Source of the DNA: Paratinospora sagittata
Taxonomy: Eukaryota; Streptophyta; Magnoliopsida; Ranunculales; Menispermaceae
Direction of reading: 5' to 3'
Length of the DNA: 64,000 bases
Assembly: GCA_035771175.1 (NCBI GenBank)
Contig: CM069613.1
Location: 3,530,001-3,594,000, forward strand
Below the pieces are notes generated by a model. It saw only the letters and a program-made list of their open reading frames with translations, was not told the DNA's origin and ran no database searches. Position numbers and translations under genes: made by a program. Within the stretch, counting starts at the first letter, position 1, and each line of letters opens with the position of its first letter. Positions 11,901 through 23,833 of the stretch are shown here, one piece after another.

Positions 11901-12239
11901 CAATTGGCTTAAGTTTTGGATTCTTAGTGTACATCAGGGCAATTGTCACTCTTTTTTCACTTGATCATGTTAGTTTTATACAAAATAAAATTTGATGCCA
12001 TGTTATTTGGGTATCTGCAATTTTCAAACATTTGTTATTTCAATATATGTTATATTGGCATATTGATATGTTTCACTGGGTTTACATTGCATTTCTGTAA
12101 GTTTGACAGTTTTTTTTTTTCTTCTGTTGACAGTGTTCTAAAACCCCCTCTGTCAGACCAGGAACAGGAGGAGAAGGCTCGGAGATGTGAGTTTGTGCAG
12201 GGGCTTCTGCTCTCTACCATTCTTGGTGCCACTTTATGA
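8945..12239 (+). CDS. DI19: Dehydration-induced 19 (Di19) C2H2 zinc-finger protein
   Basis: Five coding exons: 8945-9026, 9147-9289, 9933-10010, 10811-11073 and 12134-12239, giving 223 residues. The start MEADSWTARISSSVSRRYYQ is the family's N-terminus. Two tandem C2H2-like fingers follow: C48, C51, H63, H68 and C77, C80, H91, H96. Next come a basic HRRK stretch (nuclear signal) and STLSLLRKELREGNLQSLLGG, a hallmark of the Di19 C-terminal domain. The end EFVQGLLLSTILG also matches the family. Di19 proteins are nuclear factors in drought, salt and ABA responses, often phosphorylated by calcium-dependent kinases (family knowledge). The third intron is a U12-type AT-AC intron. The gene converges on the kinesin gene, with 931 bp between the two stop codons. 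The length is normal and no frame break is present. Confidence 0.95.
10011..10810 (+). other. U12-type AT-AC intron 3 of Di19
   Basis: Exon 3 ends FFK at 10010 and is followed by ATATCCTTTT, a perfect U12 AT-class donor. The next codon needed by the family, ATG CAG CAT AGG, begins at 10811 directly after AC. TTTCTTAAC at 10792-10800 fits the U12 branch-site consensus, with the branch A 11 nt before the end. No GT-AG alternative keeps the conserved K-M-x-R-R-K join. Confidence 0.9.
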
Positions 12240-13170
12240 AGAAATTGGCGCATATTATATCTCTACGAAAGAACGCAGGAGCAACAAATTTTTCCTAATG
12301 ATCAACTATATGTCCTATTTCAATATTGTTAGATTAAGAACTTTTAAGGCAATATTCTCAAAGTAGGAAGAAAATTGGCAAAAGCATGTTATGCAAGGCC
12401 ATGTATGAAGCCATAGGTAGGTAAGCAGAAAACACTATATTCCCCTCTTTATCCAAAAGTATTGTGCATAATTTGTCCTCAGTAATTTCAACTATATGGC
12501 CTACTTCCTATTATTATCTTCCAGAAAAAGAAATTCCAGTCACTGGATTCCAAATGTTTAAATCTTTTCTAGGAGTTGATTGATCCTTTAAATAACACCA
12601 TGATTTAAAAGTCGCTGATCCCAAACCAACACAATGATGACATTGCTTGTCATGACAATTTTTCATGTCATGACTTTAGCTGTGATTTGGAGAAGAAATA
12701 CAGCCACACAGAAAAGGAAAAATATACCACAGAAAACAGAGTTGCTAACACTTTCACTAATTTTCATTTCACTTATCTCTCTCTTTTACAGAATAGGCAA
12801 ACTGAATATGAACAGATGGGACACCAAACCTTCATAAATATACAATTCAAGCCATTGGGATTTTGTATAATATTCAGAAGAAAAAAAAAAATACAATCTC
12901 TTCCTTTTTCTCATTCTCTCTTGAATTAATTAAAAAAAAAAAGTAAAATTAGTCAGGCTATAGGTACTCCCCATTCTTGATCCTATTCATAGCATGGAGG
13001 ATCAGAACTCAAGCCAAACTCTTCATGACAAGAATGCTCACAAGAAGAAAAAACTTATTTTGCAGTTGAATCACGCACTGCAATCTTCATATGAACAAAG
13101 TGAAGGATAAGAAGAATAAGAATTGCGGGTAACTGTAGACTAACTCAAAAGAAAAACAAAAAAAAAAGCT
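12240..13170. other. Convergent Di19/kinesin 3' region
   Basis: Both 3' UTRs must lie here, Di19 from the left and kinesin from the right. I see no gene. 12730-13150 is the copy shared with the syntaxin intron (4205-4590). A-rich and T-rich runs at 12880-12940 could supply poly-A signals for either gene. Confidence 0.6.
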
Positions 13171-16100
13171 TCATTTTCTATTACTTGTTTTTCTCTTTGC
13201 GTCAGCAGAAACTGTCTGCCTCACATTCCTGTGCAGTGGTGCGCCAACTGTACTGGGCATTTTTAGTGATGGTGATGGAATGAGCGTGGGAATCAAACTT
13301 TTTTGTACTCCACTGCAAGAAAAAATAAAATAAAATTCAGATTGATAAATAACAGAATTTAAAATTAGCAACTTAACTTGAGCAATCAGATACTTACCTA
13401 AAACTTTGGCTCTTTGATGGCTTCGAACGGGGTTTTGGGACTTTTGATTCGATCCCATTGGGCACACTGTTAACTTTGGGAACATTCAACTGCCAAAGCA
13501 TGTCTAGTTCTGAAGAATCACTAGTTGTGGTGGCATCCATTTCATCTGAACCATCACTACTAGCTGTCCTGAACCTGCTTGGTATATCAAAGTCATGGCT
13601 CTCTTTTTGGCTTGTCCTGAACTTGTTAAATGGTTGGTCTGGAAATACTTTGGAGGCGTCTGGGAGAGGCTTCTGGTGAAACACTAGAGGCGATGGCATG
13701 TTGTCTTCTTTAATTTGTTCTAGAGGCATTTCATCTTCATCTTCTTTCACTATGACTTCACCAACCCAATACCCAGATGTTAATTCTTTTTTATCATCCT
13801 TTGATCTTGGGTTTCTGACATGTGGCCAGGGTGGTAAGCTTCTTGATAGATCTTCGGGGTCAAGACTTGGCCTCTTTGGCCTCACTTCATTACTGTTTTG
13901 AACCTAAATTAACCAAAAAAATAACCTTATTCAGGTAAATAAATACTCAAAACATAAAAACTTCTAAATCAGATCATGATGGTTCTCTTTTACAATTTCT
14001 TTTAAGATCTTTTCCTGTTCATTTGTTATGATCATCCATTTGGTCAAGTATTTAGGCAAGGCCTCATGTTGGTGAACTGTAAGATGGTGGACATCTGGTT
14101 GCCAGCTTGCATAAAACTTACTGTTACATTGTTGTAAGCTTGCACTTGTATCATGAAATGATGGAACTCAAACCTTTTCTAAATTTGTTATACTAAGAAT
14201 CTAGATCTGAGGGAAAAATGATACCGTCCACCTGTACTAATCCTTAGTCATAACACTTTACCACAAGAAAAAGAGTATATGAAGTTTTGATGGTTATATT
14301 CAACTAGGCAGCACATTTCTCCAATCAGAGGAGAATATAGTAGATCAAATATGATTTACCTCAATGTTTACAAAACCTTCCATTGACTTCCGGCGGTTTC
14401 TGCTGCCATCTGACATGGCTCCTCGGTTATAATAATGTAAAGGTGATGACCCACCAGAACTCATTCTATGTCTTTCAGGACTACTGAATGTGGAACGCGG
14501 AAAATCATCTTGTCCCGCCTCTTTTTTTGCTAATGCTGCTTTAAGACTAGCAATCTAAAATAAAAGGTTGAAAACAGAATAAAATTTTAATCATGGTGCC
14601 TGGAAGAATATAATTTAGAGCTTGTCTCTGGTAAAGATGAAAATCACAGAAGGAAGGCAGAATGAACCTGTTCTTTGAGCTCTTTAACTTCTCCACTTTC
14701 TTTGTTTAGTCGAGCAGCACCAAGCTCCACAGAAGCAACCCGCTCAGCAAATTTGAGTGTACTTATTGTTTCTCCAATAGCAACCAGTTCAGGACTTATG
14801 TGCACAAACATTAGTGTCTTGGCTTGTCCACCTTTAAAAAGAAGGGAACACAACAAAGACAAGATTAGCTGAGACGAAAAAGGAGTAAAAGTTATTTCTG
14901 CACCTTAAAAACTATCATTAGTAGAATTTTACCGAGGGAATCTTGGAGCAATTGTGTCAATTTGCTGTTCCTATACGGGACATGTGTATTCTTTTGGGCA
15001 AGAGAGGAGATCACATCACCCAAAGCAGAAAGTGATTTGTTGATATGTTGTGCCTCTTTCAGTCTATCACCAGTTACTTCAGACTTATCAACCCTCTCAC
15101 TTCCCGCTAGGTCAACCAAATGCATGGAACCATGAAGAGTAGTGCCATATGTGAGGTCTCTTCCTTGAACATGAACAGTAAGACAACTGCAAGTATTTTT
15201 AATTGAAGTTACCACTGCAAGTGGAAATGAGCGTTAGACAGGATAAGGATTTATAAGATTTTACCTGTGAGAGCGACTACTTCGGTCGTTGAGGGCTGTT
15301 GCACTTACTGCGCGATTCCTTTGTCCAGCATTCATTAAGTCAATAACATCAGATGTTGAGGCAACAGGTACAACATTTGCATCTGGTACATTGAGCCCCT
15401 TCTGAGAACTGTTACGAATTTCTAATGTGTATATACATTAAGGAAGTGTGGAAATAAGAACTGCATGGCCCATGGAGTAAAATGAACAGATTCAAAGGCC
15501 TGGTCTGGGAAAGAGCAATAAACAGGAAACTTAAATTGAATATCCCAAATATGATTCCAATGTATATGATATAGGGTGCTGCATCTATCATGATTTTATT
15601 GTAGTGCTTGGCAGAGTTCTGCAGCCACTTTGAAAAAAAGGAAAACTTTGAAGAAATTTCCACAGGGTTCTTTTAAGGCCATTTGTTACATGTTTCTATT
15701 ATGTTCACTTTGCATAATGGTAGAAGTGTCAGCAAATTTTGGTCTAATAGCCATGCCAAAGAAAAAGGAAATTAATGTTGTAAAGGATATCTTTTAAGAC
15801 CATCAGTAGATAGGAGATCTCTGACTTGCTCATTATAAATCTCGATCATCTGGATGGAAATATCATAAGAAAAAGTGTCCTTTCTTTGTTCAGACAGGAT
15901 AAATAAATCACTTAATGCTCTGTAGTTTACGCCTTGACTTTGCTCCGTGATCACATAAGGTCCCGTCTGGATAAATAAAACACAAAAATCAACACAAGTT
16001 ATTTGTGCTCCATATATCATGGTGAATGGAAGACAAAAGTGCAGTATTCAACCTGATAGATCATTGGATATTCACTTCAAGGGGCCTTATTATCCAATTA

Positions 16101-19100
16101 TCTATCAAGAATATTTGTATATTCATTAATGAAATCTTGTCTGGGTCAAAAAAAAATTGCTATCACATGAAAGTGTACTTATTAAGCAACTAAATATTCA
16201 GTTACATATGAACTAATATTATCATTGTCATCATCAATTGGATAATTCTAAAGCTTTCTTACCATGGTGTAAGTTTTCCCTGATCCAGTCTGGCCATAAG
16301 CAAATATGCAAACATTGTAACCATCAAGGACTGATCGGATCAAGGGTTGCATATCTGAAAAGACCTCCTCTGCAGGATTGTGAAAAAAAAAAAAATGTTG
16401 CTTAGGAGTTATGCTGACAAAGATCAGAGAACAATCAAAACTAAGAAGGATTAAACCTTGAGTTGCAGATGGACCAAACACTTTGTTGAAGCTGAATGAT
16501 CTGTGCCCTTCTTTGCCATACTTTGAAGGCGTGATAATTTTAATATTTCCTTCTTCTATGCCATCAACAGTGCTTGACAGGTTTTGTTGCATAGACAAGA
16601 AAGGTCTTACCCGGCAGTAGACCCTAATATTTCCTAATTGGATGGAAGCAAAAAGAAAAAACGATTAATCCAATTTAAGCATTTATTTTTCAGATTTGGA
16701 TTAGATGTCATTATACAATTGAAAATATTACCTTTAAGGTCTTGAACTTGATTGTATAACCTGCAGTTTTCCTCAAGAACTTTATGGTAGGCAGAAGCAG
16801 CATGAGCGAGACCACGAAGATGCTTATCTGTTAAAGAACGGCAACCTCAATATAAGAAAAAGTTATATTTCTGGAATCAGAACCAACTCAGAGATATTCA
16901 TTCATGTCTTACCAAGACTATTCAACTCCTTACAGTACTTTCTTTGCATAAGCTGCATATCTATTCTTGTAGTATGAAGTGTATTTCTCAGTTCCTACAG
17001 CAGTCAGAACTTATCAGCACTATACTCATAGATAAGATTAATAAAATTTGTAGTTGTATAGTTTAGCTAATTGGCACCTGAATATATCTTTGTTGTCGGT
17101 CAAACAGTAGCTCCTTCTTTGAAAGACAACCTTTTGATTCCTCATCATTGATGTAGTTTTGACGAGTGCATGCCACTTCATTAATTTGTTCGGCAGTTCC
17201 TTCTTCTATTTTCATCTTTATGTCAGCAAATGAAATGTCATTCAGTCAATTGTATTAGAAGTCCCATTTACAACAAACAAACATAATAGGTTTTTCTACT
17301 CAAAATGAATCAGCTACTCTTGGTCTGTTTTTCACATTTGAAATTTAGAGAACATGTTTGAGATATAACGATCAAAAGGTACCTCCATTTCACCAGAAAC
17401 AGTTTTCTGAAGGGGTGCGTTGCTATCTGAAACAGGGGGATTTGTCCAATCTGCTTTCATCTGTTGGATTGCAAAACAGCAAGCAAATACAGAAGTAATT
17501 ATTGACAGTAATGATAGAAGAAGAAGAAAACATAAGATAACTAAGGTAAAGATAATCGAGAAAAAAATAACCATTTGTGACATATCAGAAGATTTAGCCC
17601 TTAATGGAATAGAGTCAAGGAAGTTAATTCACGTAGCTGAACGTATGGGGTTGGGAAAGGCTTCGTTGAGTTTTTAATTATAGAAAAACCTTGTTTATTC
17701 TCATAAAACATAAAGTGTCAGTTTTTATGTCCAGTAATACCACTATTACTAAATACTGTGTAGGAATTATAACATATTCATGTGAAGTGCTTATTGACTG
17801 TATCTTACTTGGGCTTCTACCTACAACAATACAACTTGAATATACAATTCTTGCTTACAAAGGTTGACTAATAATACGGTGGATGAAAGAATTAACAGTG
17901 ATATAGTTAGGGTTATGTTGCAATCTCAAGTGGAGTTTCTAATGCAAATTCTCTATGGCCCTTGGTTTCATTTGATCTTCCTCTCTTACCCTTCATTTTG
18001 CTCTTTATCTTTTGTGGTACAATATTACTATTTGTAGCAAGAAAATATAGCTTTTATTTAGCATAGAAGCTTATTAAGGCCTGTTCTCATGATGATGAAT
18101 GAAAAGGAAGCTTACCAACTCATGGCGACTTGTAAGACGAGACTCAAATTCTGCCATAACTTTACCCAGCAAGGATTCCACCAACTGTGACAAATGAAAC
18201 AGTAATGAGTTTCTTTTTAGAAACATATGATAGGTAAAAGAATTTGCAAGACTAGAGAATGATCAAGTCAGAACAGAAGCATGAAAGGAAGGCGTCATCC
18301 CTATGTACGCTAAGAAATTGTACACATGCAATTGAGCTGTGAGTTATGAGAAATCGAAGGAGACCAACTGGGTCATATATGGATGGTTAGTTTAACTTTA
18401 ATTACCCAATGTATAAACAGTAATTTGAATAGTTCAATATAAGGATAAGGCAACAGATCAGATGTTTACAACCATGATTATCCAATGAGAACAGTTACCA
18501 TCAGTCGATACTCCAGGACCTCTGGAGCTTGATTCACAAAATGTTATTTCTTATTACTTCCTTGCATGTTTTCCATGTGCAAACCAGCTAAAATGAGAGG
18601 CCATTTTCTCAGCCTCCCACCCTAAGTAGTTATTCAACGAACTGCAAACTATAGTAACCTTACCAGTGGAAGTTCTTCAGGCTTCTTGTCACACAAAATA
18701 GCACTGAGAAGCATATTCAAGGAATGAGTAGTCTGCAAATTGGAGTTCGAAGAAGATTACCTTTATTTATCTTATGAGAATATGTAACTGTCGTGTAAAC
18801 AAAGTGTAGTAAATCTACTAAGTGCATACCATTTCAGGGGGATCAAAATCAAAGCCACCAACTTTGTTCTGTTCAGCATCTGTGGACTTCTCATCCAAGG
18901 ACGTAGTCCTTGACAATGAATTCGTGAAAGGTTCTGAATTTTTCCTCGAGAGAGTTCTTCCAGAATTGTTGGGTTTTGGAACTCCACCATATTTCCATGG
19001 ACTATTCCCACCCATCTGTTTCCAATCATTGTAGGATTTAAGTGCAAGGACACAGTTCACAATCCTTGCAGTATTCCCTCCCTGTTTGAGAAAGTAAATA

Positions 19101-20708
19101 CTGAATACCCAAAAAACACTGATTTAAATATAAGTTTCTCAACAGAAGATTTAGCTAACAGGTGAACAGTGAAAATTTAGCATATTGCTGAACAAAATGG
19201 CTGAAATTATGAATAGATGATTATATATAATTTTTTCTGCATATAAAGTTATGTTGTTTGAATACAAATAAATTCATTCGTTGGAATTTCATGACATAAA
19301 TAACTAGACTTTGCAGTTCAAAAAGAAACATTAGATATTTAATTTTTAAAAGTTTCAGATATGCAAAAAATTCTTCTTTTTCAACGAACTTGTTGTCTTT
19401 GACAGAGAATTATGTGAACCAACCTGTTCTAGATCAGAAGCCTCAAAGGTGGGAAGCCCCATTTCCTGCACAATTACAAGGAAGTTCCTCACATTTTCGA
19501 AGTACTGGTATGCCGATAAAGGTGCTCCATCTGGAATATGAAATTGATCACATGGAGCTTCTACCACCTGAAAAACAATAAAAAGTAATAACACTAGGCT
19601 AATAAGACCTTTTTTTCAAAAAAAAAAGACGAGTAATATCAGAATGAGAAACACGCATTTCTTTCCCATTGATCCCCACCTTTGGCACAGAACCAGGTTG
19701 AATCTTGTTGAGAACATTGCAAAGTATTAATCCACTTCGCAACCCAAGCTTGAATTCTTCTTCTGATGGCTGAGCAGGAAAATCTTTGGCTCCAACCACC
19801 CCAACCATCTTTCTAAGCCATCCTGCTGCCTCATACCTTCTCAATGCTACAAAACAATCCAATTCTTTTAGCCTTACTAAATTTAAAAGCTTAATTAGCA
19901 ATATCAGGAATTGGAATTTTAAACTTCTTCGTATGCTTTTTATCTGTTTAAAAGCTAGCAATGATTCAACATTACCTAAAAAGCTGCTAGAACAGATCAC
20001 GAGAGCTGTTCTAATATCCAGTCAGGAAAAAGCAGCTATATTCCGTTTATTTTTTTTTCAAAAAAAAAGAAAAAGAAAAAGAAAAACAACTCTTTACCAT
20101 CGACCAAGAGACACTAAGATTGAAAACAACAACGACAAGATTTTCTCAAATATTTTCCGCGGAAGCAATACAACAGCAGGCATCAAAAAGAAGAGCAATC
20201 TACAAAAAAATCTGAAGCCTCTGTTAGTGGTTCAAAAACAAGAATACAATCCAAAAATGAAATTTCAGAAAACGACTTTTCATCGATTATTGAAAAAACG
20301 TTATTTTCTTAGTAAAATTCTCAAAAACTGTTTCAGAATACGACTAACCAAACACATTTTTCTTGTTTTCAATTTTTTTGAGAACTGTACAGATCTCGAT
20401 CGAAATCCTCATAAACATACGTAAAAAATGATCCATGAGAACGCAGATTTCGCTCAAAATCCTTCACACAAGTTCTGTACAAATATTTGAAACATTTTCA
20501 TTCCGCAATGAATCAAAGCAGCTGAACCATATAATCTCCTCAAAAATGAAATGAGCTTATCAGACGAACCGATTTCAAAAATGAACCTACCTGCTTCCTC
20601 TGCCTTCCTGGAAGCCAAATTCAAATCGCTCAGACTAGCTCCATGCTGCTGAAGAACCTCCGCCACAACAGAAGCCACAGAGAACGGTATAATCTTCTCC
20701 GACGCCAT
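13171..20708 (-). CDS. KIN14: Kinesin-14 with calponin-homology domain (KCH type)
   Basis: Nineteen coding exons, 5' to 3': 20708-20591, 19846-19680, 19567-19424, 19081-18830, 18732-18664, 18184-18116, 17460-17383, 17215-17078, 16994-16913, 16827-16732, 16633-16457, 16369-16263, 15966-15791, 15426-15265, 15186-14933, 14831-14668, 14554-14360, 13903-13398 and 13312-13171. They give 1031 residues with all phases consistent. The calponin-homology domain is at about 40-165 ([16 protein letters not shown] to [12 protein letters not shown]). A coiled coil is likely at about 270-400. The motor begins at [12 protein letters not shown] near 405, with P-loop GQTGSGKT 489-496, switch [10 protein letters not shown] 604-612 and switch II DLAGSER 637-643, all intact. 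The tail from about 700 is Ser/Pro/Lys-rich. KCH kinesins are minus-end motors linking microtubules to actin (family knowledge). Intron 13 is AT-AC. Confidence 0.95.
15427..15790 (-). other. U12-type AT-AC intron 13 of the kinesin gene
   Basis: On the minus strand, exon 13 ends ...GGTCTTAAAAG at 15791 and is followed by ATATCCTTTA, a U12 AT-class donor. Exon 14 must start at 15426 to encode K-R-L-E-I-R-N-S-S, the conserved motor segment, and is preceded by ...TATATACAC. TTCCTTAAT (15445-15437) is a near-consensus U12 branch site 11 nt from the intron end. The downstream AG gives the wrong frame and removes the RLE residues. Confidence 0.88.
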
Positions 20709-21050
20709 TATTAGAACCTAAACCAAAACCAAAACCTTTCACCACCACGAAGATTTAACCAGAAGAAACTCAATTTTCCTCCATTAAACCTCTCAACAAA
20801 CAATCAATCAATCAAAACATTACAACAATGCAGAAGAACCGAACAATCACGAGAAAGAGATGAAATGCGGAGATTGTTATAAATGCTATGAAGATTGAAA
20901 GAAGAAGTTATGAAACTCTGAATCTCTGGTTTTCATGTTGTCTATAAATTATTTAAAATCCCCTCCAGAAAAGCGGATATCGAACCTGGCTCCGAACCTC
21001 TCGATTTGGGAGGAGCCCAACCGTTTTTTTTATTTTAAGGTTTTGTAGTA
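20709..21050 (-). promoter_or_regulatory. 5' leader and likely promoter of the kinesin gene
   Basis: Sequence upstream of the kinesin ATG on the minus strand. 20709-20930 is probably 5' UTR, being CAA/CTT-rich with no in-frame extension. GC content rises at 20960-21020. No element can be named with confidence. Confidence 0.4.
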
Positions 21051-21181
21051 AAACTGAAAAAACATGTCAAAATTACCGTAATATCCATGAGTCATGGTCC
21101 TTGAAAACATTTACCTTCAGTTCAAGCAACAACTAACTACTTATTGAAGAATCACATGCATCCTGATATATGAAATGTGGC

Positions 21182-21220
<39 letters not shown>

Positions 21221-22440
21221 TACTAAAACAAGGTTAGAGAATATTGATAGCAGAAAAAGTTAGAACCGTTTAGTAGGGTCAACCTTTCTACTTATTTATA
21301 AAAAGAGATAATCGAACTTCTAAACTGTTCAGTAGGGTCAACCTTTCCCCTTATTTATAAAAAGAGATGATCGAACTTCTGACTTGGAGTAATGGGTTCA
21401 GACGCACACTGTTGAAATTAGCCAATAATTACAAGACAATTATATTGATGTAATTTTTAAACTATAACCTTAAATTGTAGGATTATGATAATTATTTTTC
21501 ATTTTTTTAGTTTCTAACATTCAAAAATAACATTTTCAAACGTAAATGTAAGATTGCGTACATTATCTTTTTTTTTAATCATAAAGGTTGGGGACTAGGT
21601 ATTACATTTTTCTAATTAATAATTTCAATATCAACCTATGAATTATATTTGTATAGTATCATATCAACTAAGGTAAGTTATGTAACCTAATAGGTGTTGT
21701 ATATTGTAAACAAAGCAACATTAATAACTAAGTAGCGCTACATGTGACTATACTTTTGTAACTCTTTTTATATTTTCGCTTGAGGTTAATTTATGTACAC
21801 ATTATAGACTAGACATAGCCTTTAATCTAGTCAAAACTACGTATTTAGGCTCATGATGTTACTTAATTATGTGATAAAAATTGTTAGGTCTCTCTCATAT
21901 ATATATATATAGGCATATGGCAGTCACTTGGATAAAGATAGTATTAAATAATTAAAGGTTTTTCATTTTTAATGTTACATCAATATAAACAATTGGCATG
22001 TCAAAATTATTCTCTCTTTTATGTTATTGTAAGCTTGCACCTTGTTGTAAAACATGATATAATTCATGAGCTATATATATATACTTAATGCAATAAACAC
22101 ATTGTAATAATAACACATCTTAGTGAACTAATAAGCTCTCTACATAAAACTTATATGTTTAAGGCGCCCTAAAGTGATAGATAGAATGATAAAGACATGA
22201 GTTAGCCCAATAGATTATAGATTTTCCATGTTATGGTAAACATCTTAATTAGATAAAATCTGATTTTTTTTTATTCACATATTTTTATCAATTAAACTTC
22301 CTTTTATATATATATATATATATTTATTTATTAAATAATAATATTAATTGCCTTTATAGGAACGAATGTCCCTTGAAACAGATTAATAAAGCACATATGG
22401 ATAAATCATTTAAGGATGGGATATATAAATATATAGTGTT
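21051..22440. other. Intergenic spacer with poly-T and a small tandem repeat
   Basis: A 33-base T run lies at 21184-21216. Two 59-bp tandem units sharing AGTAGGGTCAACCTTTC lie at about 21266-21383. (TA)n tracts are at 21897-21911 and 22305-22322. I see no gene. Confidence 0.6.
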
Positions 22441-22450
22441 ATATCTACGT

Positions 22451-22612
22451 TGAGTGGCAAATTAGTAATATGTTATTTTTGGACATTGTTACTCAGCTTC
22501 TTTTAAATATTTTTAGAATGCGTGTGTATTTAGGAATATTATACAATACACGCACATTCTTAAAACATTCAAAAAAGTTGGGCGCCAACGTAAAAAAATG
22601 ACGTCGCCACTT
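22451..22612. mobile_element. Foldback MITE, copy 1
   Basis: The arms 22494-22528 and 22547-22580 are near-perfect inverted repeats; for example TAGAATGCGTGTGTA faces TACACGCACATTCT. An 18-nt loop separates them. Outer GAGTGGC / GCCACTT ends suggest the whole unit folds back. A diverged relative is at 29969-30126. Confidence 0.7.
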
Positions 22613-23640
22613 ATAGTAAATAAAACATTTATATAACACCATCATGTGTTCAAATGGGTGAGCCTCTCTATCATTCCCAAGAAATCATTGAAGCCTTTGC
22701 AGCTCTAATTCTTTTGGCAGCCATGCCCCCTCTTTTTTTTTTCTTTAATTTTGAAGGATTATGCCTATAGAGTTATCAAAACACAACAAGACTATGATAA
22801 ATGAAAGGGGACAATTGGACCCTCTACTCAAAAAATAAAAATATTAGTCCAATAGATCATTGATAAAGACCCTATTAAAATTTTGGTTCGACCCATGTGG
22901 CCTTTTGGTCAAGGCATGAATTCATTATAGCATTCCATGAATTCAATGCCTTAGATTTTCTAAATTTTTATTTTATTTTATTTTTTCTTTCTTTTCGAAT
23001 GCTACAACAAAGAAGCTAGCTACTATAGCTAGCCTTTCTAGCAACATTCATGCTTTGTTTCACTATCTCGAAATATATTTTTCAATGTGAGGATGAATAA
23101 GCTCTCTTTTGTGCCTCCTTTTTGGTGCATCATGACTTGTCAAAGTATAATTTCTATATGCTCTCTTCTTTCGTCCAAGTAGGAGAAAGAAAAAGAAAAA
23201 AAAGGGAAAAAGATAATATAATAAAATTAAGTGTTTCTTGTAAAGTTTTTTCAAGCGGCGTGTGATAATATTCAAGTATAACAAGGCAAAGAAGAAGTTT
23301 TTGAGGACCGTACATGTGGCTACTAACGAGCTCTTTGAGGGAAAGAAGATCATGGGTTTTATGAAAACATATGATCCAATAATAATACATTAATCATAAT
23401 AAAAGTTATCAATAAGCAAATATATAAGTTTGTGTTAAAAATTACTTAACCCAAAAGCTATTGTTGCTGACAGATGAGGACTCAACAATACATATCAAAT
23501 TATCATCAACACTCCCCTTCAGATATGTGCAACATCATCTTGTATGTGAAAAACCAGAAGAAAGAAAAAAAGAAAAGAAATGTTAATTATACAAATGAAG
23601 AATATGCAAATGTTAATAACGAAACTTGAACTGAAGGTCT
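22613..23640. other. Intergenic spacer
   Basis: No gene is supported; open frames here are low-complexity. A short inverted repeat, AGGCATGAATTCA facing TGAATTCAATGCCT, lies at about 22913-22952. Confidence 0.5.
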
Positions 23641-23833
23641 ATTGCAAAATTAAGGCTCTGATATCAATTTGTTACATCAAAAAGTTAGATTAATGCTAGA
23701 ATTTGAGATTAAGAAATTTTCTTAGTTTGAAGTAGAGGAACCAAAAAAAAAAAAAGTAGAGGAAGAGAAGAAGAGAGGGAGAGGGATTATGTCTCTTAAT
23801 ACTTGTAAGTAAATTCACAAAGGGCAATAGGTT
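23641..23833 (-). mobile_element. LTR-element relic with PBS-like site
   Basis: GGCTCTGATATCAATTTGTTAC at about 23653-23674 is, on the minus strand, one base from the plant initiator-Met tRNA primer-binding site TGGTATCAGAGC, with an LTR-like end (GTAAC..) beside it. The rest of the element is not definable. The Copia element starting at 23834 lies directly to its right and may have inserted into it. Confidence 0.35.

Noticed and set aside
13458..13901. Plus-strand frames opposite kinesin exon 18
   Set aside because: These are the antisense shadow of a Ser-rich kinesin tail.
19786..20424. A 212-codon plus-strand open frame
   Set aside because: It overlaps kinesin exon 2 and intron 1 on the other strand, is Lys/Asn/Phe-rich and matches no family; a chance frame.
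21184..21216. 33-base T run as a terminator
   Set aside because: Plant Pol II genes do not end this way and no Pol III gene is next to it; treated as a homopolymer.
22913..22952. Short inverted repeat around two GAATTC sites
   Set aside because: Arms of about 13 bp with a bulge, in AT-rich spacer, are expected by chance in 64 kb.
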